From NCBI RefSeq assembly GCF_032854445.1, contig NC_088300.1, positions 42,711,682-42,775,681 of the forward strand: a stretch of DNA of 64,000 nucleotides, written 5' to 3'. The notes below the pieces were generated by a model, which saw only the letters and a list, made by a program, of their open reading frames with translations, was not told the origin of the DNA and did not search any database. Origin of the DNA: Liolophura sinensis (Eukaryota; Mollusca; Polyplacophora; Chitonida; Chitonidae). Shown here one piece after another: positions 13,201 to 24,900 of this stretch. The position numbers were made by a program, and so were the translations under genes. Each line of letters opens with the position of its first letter. The first letter of the stretch is position 1.

Positions 13201-13433
13201 TATCACGTGGATCAGTTACTTTGTTACACATGTTTTAAGAATTTTTTGAAACCAGCAAAATGTATTTGAAACGTTGGATTTATGGTGGAGTTTTCTGATC
13301 ATATTGCGACCAGTGAAGTCACATCAAGTTTTACCGCTTAAGGCACATAAAAATGACTGTTAGAGTGCACATAGAGTGCACATACATATACATCTATGAA
13401 TGGATTCATCAAATGAAATATTTCAAGCCAATA

Positions 13434-13477
<44 letters not shown>

Positions 13478-16400
13478 AATGATAATGATAATAATAATCA
13501 TAATCATAATAATAATCATAAAAATAACAGCAACAAGACATTCACATCTATGGCCGTATTTACCCAAAGCTTTTTTGCACATAAACCCAAAGAGTGACGC
13601 ACACGAGGAAGGGAACCATTTATTCTCGAAAAAGCTGGGGAATTTTGCCAGACAATCTCCTAAAATAAACACGAAAAAAGATGAAGCTGTTAGAAGCACA
13701 TACTTTTAAAAAAAAGGCAAACACTTCAAAATTTAAAATTTTCACCACGCTTCAGAGACTATCAAGGTCGTGTCTGAAAGATATGGTAAAACTTCCTGCA
13801 TTGCAAATCTGGAAAAGTCTGCTTCTTGATTACAAAATGTCTGACGAGTACCACAATTGTTTTTTGTTGATAAAAAAAATAAGACACAGTGCAGACCGCT
13901 ACGGATACCCAATCCGATGATCACCTTTTACGTTTCTAAACCAATGCATTATATATCTTTTATTTTTTGTGTACATATAAATCCAAGAAGTGTGAGAAGT
14001 ACCGTATAAACCCCAGAGGCGTTGCTTAGTATTTAATAACCTTCAGTCAATCAAGTTATCTATGAGGTACTCAGTTCTATCTATTTACTGCTAACTATAA
14101 GCTAAGCACACGCAACGAATCAGTCAAACGTTTAAACAATCCGCGCCGGGCAATGTTGACATTGCACTTCGACACATCGAACCGGAAGTAGTTTTATATG
14201 GTTAGCATTTTATGTGGCTGAATTCTAAGTAGTCCTTCACAAAGTCAGTATCCATGTATAAAAGATTTGTACATGTGCATCACTGTATGCTCTAGAATTA
14301 TGTAAAAAATACAACTATTGAGACATTTGAGTCTACAGACCAATTTCTGAGACGACAGCAACCACAACTGAAAAACATAACGCTATTTGATTCGAGGGCA
14401 ATGTATGTGCTGCAGTACAATTTTCACTTGAGTCGTTGCGTTTAGTGGAAACAGTGCCACTTGGCAAAATAACGGTCTCATTGAATGACTTTGTGGTTTG
14501 AGGTCACAGAGGTGGTTGTGGTGACAACCGAACTCTATGCGCTACTTGTAACTTCACGACAGAAGATGAGGTCGATTTGTGACCTGGTTGATTCGACCAA
14601 GTGGTAAACAGAGGTTAAAAATGTTCATCAAAGGTGTTATGAGCTGTAAATGTCTTCAACAAAAAGAACTTACCTGACATTGAGATTATTACCTGTGCGC
14701 GTGTCACTACCATAGTTGGTATAATTCACCGGTAAGCCGTCCGCCCATATTGTATCTATATTTTTCTTCCCTAACCAGACACTTTCACCATTGTTTGATG
14801 CGACCCTAGGAAGAACAACAAATTTGGATACAAAAAACCCATTCCTAATATACCTGTGCTTTCTGGTTGATGCGCTTAACGGCTCTAAACAGTATTCAGT
14901 AATACCTGGTTTATTACTGCTCCACGCTAGCCGAATGATGAGAGAGAGTACTCAATCCGGTACATAACAATCGACGATACCACCTTCGTCGACTGACCTT
15001 CCTGCATTCAGGATCTTTGTCAGAATACTATGACTGGGTGGGCCGCCATGTTGGATGTCAGAATAGTGTGACTGGGTGGGCCGTCATGTTGGATGTCAGA
15101 AGAATGTGACTGGGTGGGCCGCCATGTTCCATGTCAGTATATTGTGACCGGGTGGGCCATCATTATACTGTAACAGTGTGGGTGGTCGTGTTCAATGTCA
15201 GTATACTGTGACTGCGAAGAGCGCCGTGTTCGATGTCAGAATACTGTGACCAGGTGGGTCGGCATGCTTGATGTCAGCATACTGTGTCTGAGTGGGGCGG
15301 GATGTCTGATGTCAGTATGCTGTGTCTGGGTGGGCTGTTACCCACGTTGTCAGTGCACTGTGTCTGTGTGAGCCGGTATGCACGGTATCAGTATACGGTG
15401 AATGAGTGGGCTGTTATGTACGCTGTCAGTATACCGTGTCTTTGTGGAGCGTCAAGTACAGTGTCAGTGTACTGTGACTAGGTAGATATTTATGCTCAAT
15501 GTCAGTATACTCTGACTGGTTGGGCCGTCATGTTCGATGTCAGTATACTCTGACTGGTTGGGCCGTCATGTTCGATGTCAGTATACTCTGACTGGTTGGG
15601 CCGTCATGTTCGATGTCAGTATACTCTGACTGGTTGGGCCGTCATGTTCGATGTCAGTATACTCTGACTGGTTGGGCCGTCATGTTCGATGTCAGTATAC
15701 TGTGATTGTGGGGAAAGTCATGCTCGATGTCATTACACTGTGATTAGGTGGAGCGTTAAGTGCGGCGTCAATATACTGTGTCAGGCGGATATTTATGTTC
15801 GATGTCAGTATACTCTGACTGGTTGGGACGTCATGTTCGATGTCAGTATACTGTGACTGGGCGAACCGTCATGTACAGCATCAGTATATTTTGTCTGCGT
15901 GGACTGTTATGTTAGATGTCAGAATACTGTGACTGGGTGAGTCGTCACGTTCGATGTCAGTATACTTTGCCTAGGTGGGGCGTTATCTACGGTGTCAGTA
16001 TACTGTGACTAGGTGGGCCGTCATGTTCGATGTCAGTATACACTGACTGGTTGGGCCGTCATGTTCGATGTCGGTGTACTCTGTCTGGGTGAACCGTCAC
16101 CGTCAACAAAGTAAACGTTGTCTGCGTGGACTGTTATGTTCGATATCAGTATACTCTGAATGGGTGAGCAGTCGAGTTCGATGTCGATATACTGTGACTG
16201 GGTAGGGTGTTATGTTATGCACAAGGCCGGGTTGGAACCCGCACTTCGTGTGTCATAACCGTTAAAAGATAAACACCTCTAACCGCTAGGAGACGGTCTG
16301 TTCCGATATCTTCATTCTGAATACCGCGTTAAGCAATATTTCCCTGACAACAAGTTGAAAAGGCATATTGATCCAGTTGGACGTGTGCAATATTTACCAT

Positions 16401-18453
16401 ACGTCAGTTTACACGAATTTCTAAATTATATTACAAACATCACAGCATTACAAACTGGCACGATTGTACTTTGTGGATAGTCGGAGAGCATACGTTTGTC
16501 GTGTTGGCAGTGTGTACATAGTTATCTGAGCAGCACATTTCCGCAACGAGCTGTTGATGTTCGATACACTCAAACCCATATCTTATCCAGAGTGGCAATA
16601 ATTATGTCATCCGTAACTGATTTTTGTCCTCATGCATTACCATGGCAAAATATTTCACTTCAGTGTGGTTATCCCAATCGTTACAAATTGTTTCCATGCA
16701 TTATCACGCTAAAGATTCCATACAAAGAACAACGGTAAATATATAGAAGCTCAACCGATGAATCTCAAAAGGTAAAATAATCTTGGTATATCTTGGGCAG
16801 TCTCAATAATATCTTGATCAGTATAGTGTATTAGTTTTCGTATTTAATATGCAAATATGTTCAAACTATTGGATTTCAGGCGATGTTATTACATGCTTAT
16901 CTACTGTACTATTTATAAGGCTACAGCAAAAATACTAAAATCAGTGCACAACAGTGTGATAGCTAGCAACTCGTCACGCGTAACCGGTGAAATCTGATCT
17001 CTTTCCAATTTAGCTCAGTTAGGTTTTTATCCTGACTGTTCATGCTACTTAAATGCCCACCAGGCACCATGACTCAAGCAGAATTAGCTAATGATGTTAA
17101 TAACAATTCATTGGTCTAGAATTACTTAAAACACTGTGCTGTTGCCACATTTAACATACATGAAAAGAATGACTAAGAAATATCAAAAATTTCTTGACAA
17201 ATTCGTATTTATTTATTTTCACTCTTTCACTTATGTCGCTGAGAGCCTCACTAGAAATAATCTTTATTTATTACAAGTAGACTCACTGTAAAATCTGAGT
17301 TTGCCCTGATGTATTAAAATCAGATTTCTTACTGTTTGCTCTTTACAAAGTCGTCCTCGCCCGCGCTGGTTATGCTCACAAGATGGCTGTCCTCAGACTC
17401 ACACGTTGCCTGCGCTTGTTGATATTGGGTACCACTAGTAGTCTGTGGGTAAAACCGGTAACAAAATCCCTGATACTCATCCCATCCGGGATCGCACTCT
17501 ACAAGGATAAACAAAATAAATGAGGTTTTTGAAAAGAGAAAAAAAAAACACAGAGAGGGTCATATTATTTCATTTTGTGTTAAAACTTTAAGGACTTAAT
17601 CCGCAAATCAGTGTTGTGGGATTTCTCAAAGTTTACAACAAAGTTTGAAATAGCACACTGAATCACACACAAAATGGATAAACAAAATTTTGGAACATGT
17701 TTTGGAAACGAGGAAAAAGAGAGATGCTCACCTCTTTCGGATAATTTGTCTGTCTACTCAGAAATAATCATACAATCATGTTTCATCTGTGTACCAATTT
17801 CAGTGGCTTGAGATTCAGCAAATCGAAAATTCCTCGTGAACCAACACAGTCTGAGCTGATCGTTGTTTTGTTGGGACAGGTTGCCATGGGATATGATCGA
17901 GAGAGAACAGATGAATTTCTGGTGTTTTCTTTTTTTCGAAATTAAAAGGGGAGAATTTAAACTGTATGTAGTGTAGTCTCAAACAGCAAATGTGGACCGT
18001 TTTGTACGCACGTGTTTGTGTACCTCGCTATGTAAACAAGATCAATTATCACGGGTACACAGTTTGGTACACATTGAAAGTGTAGGTATATAACGATGAT
18101 GTGATGTATAGAAGATAAACACTAATGTTCCTGAGCAAGTTTGTTACAACTGGTGTGTCTGTGGCACTTAAATCGTGTGTATTTTTTGTACACAGTTGCT
18201 TTTAAAGAGAATGTTCCCACCAAAGTTATATCCCAGGGGATATATAATACCAGTGTCTTGAACACGATGCTTCTAAGATGACATTAGACATCGGAAAGCA
18301 CAACGGAGTAGTTTCAAAGCTTTGTTATTTGTTCTATAAAAGAGCAACAGTATCGGACTTACCTGAAACTACCGACGAAGTAAGCTGAAAAACTGCTAAG
18401 CCCAGGACAAAGACGTGCAAAGTTACCATGATATCACCAGAGAGCGACTTCAT
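10270..18453 (-). CDS. Secreted CTLD-TSP1-PAN protein (lectin cluster gene 1)
   Basis: Six coding exons on minus: 18453-18363, 17498-17333, 14805-14693, 13659-13564, 12473-12306 and 10529-10270. They join to 297 residues with phases 1-2-1-1-1. Exon 1 encodes a hydrophobic signal peptide (residues 1-30). Exons 2-4 form a long-form C-type lectin-like domain (about 31-155) with ECDPGWDEYQGFCYRF at its start, VWLG in the middle, GDCLAKF and a closing FGFMC. Exon 5 is a thrombospondin type-1 module with WTPWGAWSAC. Exon 6 is PAN/Apple-like, with ECARQC, a downstream CVSFSF and CKVF. The canonical sugar-binding triplets EPN or QPD are absent, so calcium-dependent sugar binding is doubtful. A role as a secreted recognition or matrix protein is inferred from domains. 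Introns carry minisatellites at 15020-16215 and 11640-12125 and a trinucleotide run. It is head to head with gene 2. Confidence 0.85.
10840..11020 (+). mobile_element. SINE family B copy, 5' truncated
   Basis: It shares with 58668-58850 the blocks gccttcggtaag, gtctcagtgaagca, gctagataa and catatgactga, then the tail attgttaactacgacg. The same tail type closes many molluscan SINEs. It lies in the last intron of lectin gene 1, opposite in strand to that gene. Confidence 0.75.
11640..12125. repeat. Degenerate minisatellite in the last intron of lectin gene 1
   Basis: There are irregular repeats built from cagactaggaattt, gacaatacagtcag and gacaagacattcgg. The period is variable, roughly 40-50 bases, and no perfect unit survives. 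Confidence 0.7.
12846..13003 (+). mobile_element. SINE family A fragment
   Basis: It contains cagcaacctgctggtggtcg, ctcccaccataatgctgg, ttgagtacggcgtaaaac and the tail aataaataaata. The tRNA head is absent and the 5' part is badly eroded. Confidence 0.85.
13010..13211. repeat. Direct repeat, about 80 bases, two copies 121 bases apart
   Basis: The block ataaatcgttgacatttagg ... cacaaaataata ... gttcgtttatcac occurs at about 13013-13087 and again at about 13134-13208 with few differences. A short unrelated spacer lies between. No gene is involved; it sits in intron 4 of lectin gene 1. Confidence 0.85.
13434..13522. repeat. (ATG)n / (AAT)n trinucleotide microsatellite
   Basis: A run of gat units degrades into aat and cat units. 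It lies about 40 bases inside intron 4 of lectin gene 1, immediately after exon 4. The Asp-, Met- or Ile-rich ORFs predicted across it are artefacts of the repeat. Confidence 0.95.
15020..16215. repeat. 38-base minisatellite, about 30 copies, in intron 2 of lectin gene 1
   Basis: The core unit, split here, is atgtcagtatactctgactg then gttgggccgtcatgttcg, 38 bases. Near 15500-15690 five copies are almost identical, showing recent expansion. Elsewhere copies differ by substitutions and small indels. The array is noncoding intron DNA. Confidence 0.95.
16215..16297 (-). mobile_element. tRNA-like SINE head fragment
   Basis: On minus a Box-A-like TAGCGGTTAGAGG (16288-16276) and a Box-B-like GGGTTCCAACCC (16240-16229) have tRNA-like spacing. 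The arms do not pair into an intact tRNA, so this is a retroposon head or tRNA relic rather than a functional gene. Confidence 0.5.
16940..17160 (+). repeat. Dispersed repeat D, copy 1
   Basis: The blocks cagtgtgatagctagcaact, ttatcctgactgttcatg, gcagaattag and tctagaattacttaaaa recur in the same order at 53258-53705. Parts recur at 47895-48040, 51984-52165 and 54440-54560. No ORF is present and the class is unknown. Confidence 0.6.
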
Positions 18454-20095
18454 GTAGAAAAGGTTATATCTGCCGGCATGTATACGTGTGGATGGATGTT
18501 TGGGGAAAGGCACTGCGTCATGTATACCCTATAGGCTGTTCACAAACGCTCTCTGAGCTAATGTTGCTGCTCGACAGTGGTTACATATTGGTACCTCAAC
18601 CATACAAAATATCCTTCGATTGTCTCTTGCACGACCTTGTGCTCACTTTAATAAGTAAGACAGCGCTGAACTCTATTCATCTGGCAGTATCCTAAGCCCA
18701 GTTATTTGTAATTATCCGCTGGCATGTCGAACACTAACATCTGAGCAATTAGAGAGCCTATGCTCAGTTAAGTCCGCGTTTATTGTCTTCGCAACTTTGT
18801 CTCTGGTCCATCCGGTAAACTCCAATAAAGGTATCACTTTTGATCATTTACGGTGGGGTTTCAATGAAGCAAACGACTGTGATTCTTGTCCATGACTGTA
18901 TCAAATGGCAATTTAGATGACTGGAAAGCCAATAATGTCACGCTGTATAGGGGCATATTTCCACGGCTCCGTAGGAGAACTAGTGATGATTAGTCTCACC
19001 GTTCAGATTTGAAAGGTTTGTGAACAACGGCGAAATCCATTATCACCATATTGACCTATTTCTCTCTCCCTATTTCGTCAGATTACTAAATGAGATTATA
19101 TTCATATTTTTACAATAGACGGCAAAACCGATCGTGAATACCACTGTAAACTGCCATCCGTATGTGAAACCCGCAGTCTGGAGATGGTATCAAATGTCAG
19201 GTGACTGAGGTAAACAAGTGTCTCAGAATATAGCGATAATAACTTCTCTCAATTACGCACAGTGAAGTGGAGAGAAATTCTCGGATTTAATATTTAATGT
19301 TTTCAATATTTGTCATCCTCCATCCACACAGCACAGAATTATTTGATCGGTTTCTTATTTCAATCCTATTCGATACTGAACCCTTCGATAGGCAAACAGT
19401 CCGTCACGTGCACATGCTACTCTCAATGAGAACAACATTATTGTCCCTCTATCTATACCTTTTCACGCCCTTGCTTGTTATTGGTGCTTTTCTGTTAATA
19501 TTGAAGGTTTTGCAATGCCTTTTCCGTCAATGTAGCCTGACCTTTTTCGTTATTGTACCTCTAAGACTGGAGTTCATCGTGAATGTATCATGCATAAATG
19601 AATCACCCTGCACACACAAAAAAAAAAAAAAAAAACAGAAAACGTATAAATCATAATTTATTTGTGTACATTCAGCACGTTTCACTGAACACCTATTTAA
19701 AGAAACAGTGCCATTGTTCGGTAGATAGTTAAGTCAATGGAGGAAATTCTCTTGACGCTTCCGCAAAAATGTCTCATATTTATTTATTTATTTATTTATT
19801 TGATTGATGTTTTACGCCTTTTTAAAGGATAACTTCTCACATCAGATCAACATATGCTGCACGGCGATCGGCAGGAAAAAGCAAAAACAGTTTTCATATT
19901 TTCATAAAAAACATATATATGTATATATATATATATCCTGCAGATATAAGAAACATGACAAACTCAACTAGTTCATTTAGCTTACTAGTTTCACCGTATC
20001 AGATGGTTCTTCAGAGCTTTTTTATTGCAACATATCTTGCAATAGCTATATATACATGCAGGTAGATTAAGCCATGGTGATCAGTCCTAGTTACA
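18454..20095. other. Between lectin gene 1 and the Penelope fragment
   Basis: This holds the 5' flank of gene 1. I see a 15-base A run at 19620-19636, a SINE tail on minus at 19777-19845 and short TA runs, but no credible exon. Promoters of the divergent genes 1 and 2 should lie between 18454 and 21927; no clear TATA box was identified for either. Confidence 0.4.
19777..19845 (-). mobile_element. SINE family A tail fragment
   Basis: A (TTTA)n run is followed by tttgattgatgttttacgcc, the reverse complement of the family 3' end. Only the tail survives. Confidence 0.7.
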
Positions 20096-20735
20096 AATTA
20101 CATATCATATAATAAAGTTCGAACTTGGGTAAGGAGAAGGGTATCCATTCGGAGAGATTATCTCCCGATGTTTTCTTTGTTAAGTTCAGATCTAAATTTA
20201 TGAATGAAGTACTGTTCTTCGATTCCTCTGGTTTGAGCTTTATATTCACCGATAATTTAAGAAGGACATTCTTCAACTTTGGACCAGTGTGGTAATTTAC
20301 GGGTACATGATGCGATATGTTTGGTTACAGGTAAAATCTGTAAACTTGGCTTACTAATGTGTTGCCTATGTATCCTATATCGATTCTTTAATGAATCGCC
20401 GGTTTCGCCTATGTAGAATTTGTTCCATTCAGAGCACGTTAAGACATACAGGAGATTTTGGGAATTACAGTTCATATTAGCGTTAATACGGAAGTTAAAA
20501 TTGGTAACATGAAACCAAAAATGACTGCTTTTTATTAAATGTTCACAGCATTTGCATCGTGAGTCTCCACACTTAGAAGTTGTATAACTGGCTTCTATTA
20601 GGTTGGTACTAAACCGAGCCTTTGTTAGAAGTTTCTTTAGATTAGGAGCCTGTCTTTGACCGTTTATAAGTTTTAGCGAGACGATTCTAGTAGTAGTCGG
20701 TCGTTGTGGATAATGGGAAATTGAAAACTTTAGGG
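20096..20735 (-). pseudogene. Penelope-like element, GIY-YIG endonuclease fragment
   Basis: On minus, the region before the domain has the phrase RQAPNLKKLLTKARF and then a cysteine cluster (KCGDSRCKCC). The domain itself begins with LLYVLTCSEWNKFYIGETG, the paired YVLTC and YIGETG signature of the GIY-YIG nuclease that ends many Penelope-like retroelements. A stop at about 20257 and a frame change afterwards separate it from its C-terminal part (about 20256-20120), where KFRSELNKEN-like sequence is seen in the shifted frame. The reverse transcriptase part is missing, so this is a dead fragment from a different copy than the one at 29625-31805. Confidence 0.8.
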
Positions 20736-20824
20736 GTATGAGTGCATATTAAATGAAAGCGTATAGGTCGGTTTGCTGGTCCTTAAAACTGAATATCAGT
20801 TTTGTTTGCTTTGTCAATACCGAC

Positions 20825-20956
<132 letters not shown>

Positions 20957-20970
20957 GCTCAACAAGATTG

Positions 20971-21157
20971 GGCTCAGTTGGTTAGCGCGCTAGCGCAGCA
21001 TAAAGAGCCAGGAGTTTGCGGACAGTAACCTGCGGATGGTCGTGGGTTTCCCCCGGGCTCTGCCCGGTTTCCACCCACCATAATGCTGGCCACCGTGGTA
21101 CAAGTGAAATATTCTTGAGTACGGCGTAAAACACCAGTCAAATAAATAAATGAATAA
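20971..21157 (+). mobile_element. SINE family A, with perfect 10-base target duplication
   Basis: It starts at ggctcagttggttagcgcgc (Box A region), has an internal deletion removing the B box region, and ends with the (AAATA)n tail. The flanks aacaagattg at 20961-20970 and 21158-21167 are identical, proving retroposition. The interrupted target is a repeat also present at 24958-25092 without a SINE. Confidence 0.93.
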
Positions 21158-21265
21158 AACAAGATTGTAAATCTGCCTGGTCTATTCGTGAATGTTTAAC
21201 ATATTCTCTGTACATGTATACTTATAAAAAAACGTAATCAGACTATAAGCATATGTAAGACTGGG
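21158..21265 (+). repeat. Dispersed repeat F, copy 1
   Basis: It shares ctattcgtgaatgtttaaca and ctctgtacatgtatacttat plus the following block with 24958-25092 at very high identity. Copy 1 is split from its 5' end by the SINE at 20971. The nature of the repeat is unknown. Confidence 0.75.
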
Positions 21266-21927
21266 TTTCAATCGCTGGGCTTGTGAACTCCTACTGAATT
21301 ATTCGATATTCAAGAAGCATTGGTCCGAGGAAGTACTGACCAGAGGCCTACCAGGAAAAGTTAAAAAAAAACCCGCGGACTAGCTCGGTGAATCATAAAG
21401 CAAAAAAGTAAAAGAAAATTCACTGGCCCATTGGGGAGTAACAAAGCCGCTAATTTTGACCCATATCGGTTTACTGCGTGTAATATCAGTAATCTCCAGA
21501 GAGACATAATATTTACAGACTGTGTCAAGGAAATATCCGACCCAGTCAGCCTCCTGCCGGCTGTGTAGCCAGACTCGACACACCTCAATCCCTATTCTCT
21601 CACTTCCCCATATTTGATGGCTTTATTGCTCTACAGCATCAACGTTTCCTTGTTATGCAAATAACCGTGAATGACCTGGATAACGACAGAGATGCAGTTA
21701 TAAGGCTAACTCATTAAATCTCACACTGTATAGGCTTTTGATGGATTGATCGCTTTAGCGGTGAAACCATGCTCCTTTGTAATTCTAGGTGGATATATTA
21801 CACCCCTGCTTTTTATTAGTAGAAGGTGAAATTGTCGACGTTTTAAATAAAGGCGTAGCTAACGGCGAAACCCACATTTGGCGTTGAGTCGCACGGATAC
21901 TTGTATGATGTCCGAGATGTGAGAAAA

Positions 21928-24900
21928 ATGCCGTTTCCAGACTTACTACCTTTGTTGCTCTGTTACTCTCTTGTAGTTTTCTCAGTTGAGGCAGGTAGGT
22001 CTACTGCGGCAATTCCGTTTTTCTTTTTCACTTCCAAGCTCAACATAGATTTGTCGTAGGGTGTCAGCCTTGAGCAGTTTTGTTCTGTCATGGCAGTTTT
22101 GCTGTAACGTGGCAGCTTTACTTTATCTTTCCGGTTTTGTCGTAGCGTGACAGCTTTGAACTGTCATAACAGTTTTGTTCCAGCGTGACAGCTTTGTTCT
22201 GTTAGGACTGTTTTGTCGGAGCGTGAGAGCTTGGAACTGTCATGACAATTTTGTTCCAGCGTGACAGCTTTGCTCTGTTGGGACTGTTTTGTCGTAGCGT
22301 GACAGCTTTGAACTGTCATGACAGTTTTGTCCCAGCGTGACAGCTTTGCTCTGCCGGGACTGTTTAGTCGTAGCGTGACAGCTTTGCTCTGTCAGGACTG
22401 TTTTGTCATAGCGTGACAGCTTTGCTCTGCCAGGACTGTCTTGTCGTAGCGTGAAAGCTTTGCTCTGATAATACTGTTTGTCATAGCGTGACAGCTTTGC
22501 TCTGTCAGGACTGTTTTGTCGTAGCGTGACAGCTTTGTTCTGCCAAGACTGTCTTGTCGTAGCGTGACAACTTTGCTCTGTCAATACTGTTTTGTCATAG
22601 CGTGACAGCTTTCCTGTGTCAGGACTGTTTTGTCATAGCGTGACAGCTATGCTCTGTTAGGACTTTTTTGTCATAGCGTGATAGCTTTGCTCTGTCAGGA
22701 CTGTTTTGTCGTAGCCTGACAGCTTTGCTCTGTCAGGACTGTTTTGTCATAGCGTGACAGCTTTGCTCTGCCAGGACTGTTTTGTCGTAGCGTGACAGCT
22801 ATGGTCTGTTATGACTGTTTTGTCGTAGCGTGACAGCTATGATCTGTCAGAACTGTTTTGTTGTAGCGTGACAGTTTTGCTCTGTCAGAACTGTTTTGTC
22901 GTAGCGTGACAGCTTTGCTCTGTCAGAACTGTTTTGTCATAGCGTGACAGCTTTGCTCTGTCAGAACTGTTTTGTCGTAGCGTGACAGCTTTGCTCTGTC
23001 ATTACATTCACAGTTTTGTTCCTCGTGGACAACTTAACTTTACTAGCTGAGAACACAGTTCAGGACAGGTTCCTTTTAGGTCTCGTTTTAGAACCGTTTT
23101 AGATTCACGGCTCACTTTATTGGTTGAGGTCTCGGTTCAGACACGATCCAATTTATTGGATTATGTTTGAATTCAGAACCGATTAACACTGGTTTAGGTA
23201 TTGGCACAGAAGAAATTCACTTTGTTGATCTAGACCTCTGTTCAGAGAAGATTAATTTTGTTTGTTCAGGCATCGAATTAGATGGGATCCATGTTTCTGA
23301 TTCAGGTTTTTGTTGAGAAGTGATTCACTTGACTGGATTAGGCTTCAGTTTCAGCGATCCAGTTTACTGGTTTATGGCTCGGATCAAAAGCGGTTAACAT
23401 TAGCCTTATATTTCAGATTTAGGGGGCTTCCGTGGCTCAGTTGGTTAGCGCGCTAGCACAACGTAATGACCCAGGAGCCTCTCACCAATGCGGCCGCTGT
23501 GAGTTCAAGTCCAGCTCATGCTGGCTTCCTCTCCGGCCGTACGTGGGAAGGTCTGTCAGCAACCTGCGGGTGGTCGTGGGTTTCTCCCGGGCTCTGTCCG
23601 GTTTCCTCCCACCATAATGCTGGCCGCCTTCGTATAAGTGAAATAATATTGAGTACGGCGTAAAACACCAATCAAATAAATAAATAAATAAATATTTCTG
23701 ATTAATGTTCACAACCGATTCAATACTATTGTTTTAGATGGCAGTTAAGAAGCAGTTCGTTTATCTGGTCCAGGAATCGGTTTAAGAAATTTTCTGATCC
23801 AAATCTGTGTAAAAAGAAAGCTTTCCACGTAACAGGTTAGTGTGTTTGTTCAGAAGCAAATCACTTTTGCGAGTTCAGTTGTTCCAATAAAAAGTGATTA
23901 AATTTAGTAGCACAGGTCTAGGTTAGAAAGCACTTCTCTGCTTTCATAACTATTTGTAATGCACAAATGTTTCCAAACACAGTACAACCGTACACGTAGG
24001 CCCATCCGTTGCATGCGGAGTTGATTTCAGTCGAGAACTATTAATAACCTATACTGTGCATGATTAGGCAAGACGTCGTCTTATTAAGATACATTTGACA
24101 AAATTACTGGAAGATTTGACGGGCTACACGAAAAGGTTTAAAATCACATCGTTGTCTGCTGTGTTAAATGCGGGGAGGAAATGTACAAGCTCCTGATTGT
24201 CATATTTTTTAACAGTATACTATTAAATTCAGGTTATGAAAATAGTCTGTCCAAGATGTTGATTACTTTGATTATTTTCCAGCGTGTAACCTGGGCTGGA
24301 CAGAGCAGTCAGGTTTCTGCTTCAAGACCTTTACCTCGGAAGTCGGGTTTGACTTAGCTGAGATCACGTGTGTGGAGCAAGGAGGACACCTAGCCAGTAT
24401 ACACAGCCAGGAAGAGGAGACCTTCGTCCTTGACCAGCAGTAAGTCACTGACCGAAAATAATTCCTTGACCAGAAATAAGCCCTTGACCAGCAGTAAGTC
24501 ACTGGCCGAAAATAATTCCTTGACCAGAAATAAGCCCTTGACCAGCATTAAGTCTTCGACTTGCATTAAGCCCTTGACCAGAAGTAAGTCCCTTACCAGA
24601 AATACGACCTGGACTGGCAGTACGTCCTGTAAGTCCTTGACCAGTAGTTAGTCCCTAACCAGAAATACGACCTGAACTGGCAATACGTCCTGTAAGTACT
24701 TGACCAGCAGCAAATCCTTGGCTCGCATTGCCGTAAGACCTTAACAAACAGTAAGTCCTTGACCAGCACTTAAGCACTGACCAGCTGCATTCTTGGCCAG
24801 GAAAAAGTTCTGAACCTGCAATAAGTACTTGACCAAAACAAACTCCTTAAGTACTTGACCAATACAAAGTCCTTAACCGTCTGTCAAATTTTTGTAATTT

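Noticed and set aside
13338..13709. Met-, Asp-, His- or Ile-run ORFs
   Set aside because: They are translations of the trinucleotide microsatellite. Only the piece GDCLAKFPSFFENKW in the minus frame is real, being exon 4 of lectin gene 1.
14674..14692. Alternative stronger donor (cag|gtaagt at 14674) for exon 3 of lectin gene 1
   Set aside because: It is a perfect consensus donor, but using it leaves phase 2, which breaks the frame into exon 4. Ending at 14693 gives the phase 1 seen in both paralogues and restores G-D-C.
15020..16215. CRISPR-like array
   Set aside because: The repeats are directly adjacent units with no unique spacers, in a eukaryotic intron. They are minisatellites.
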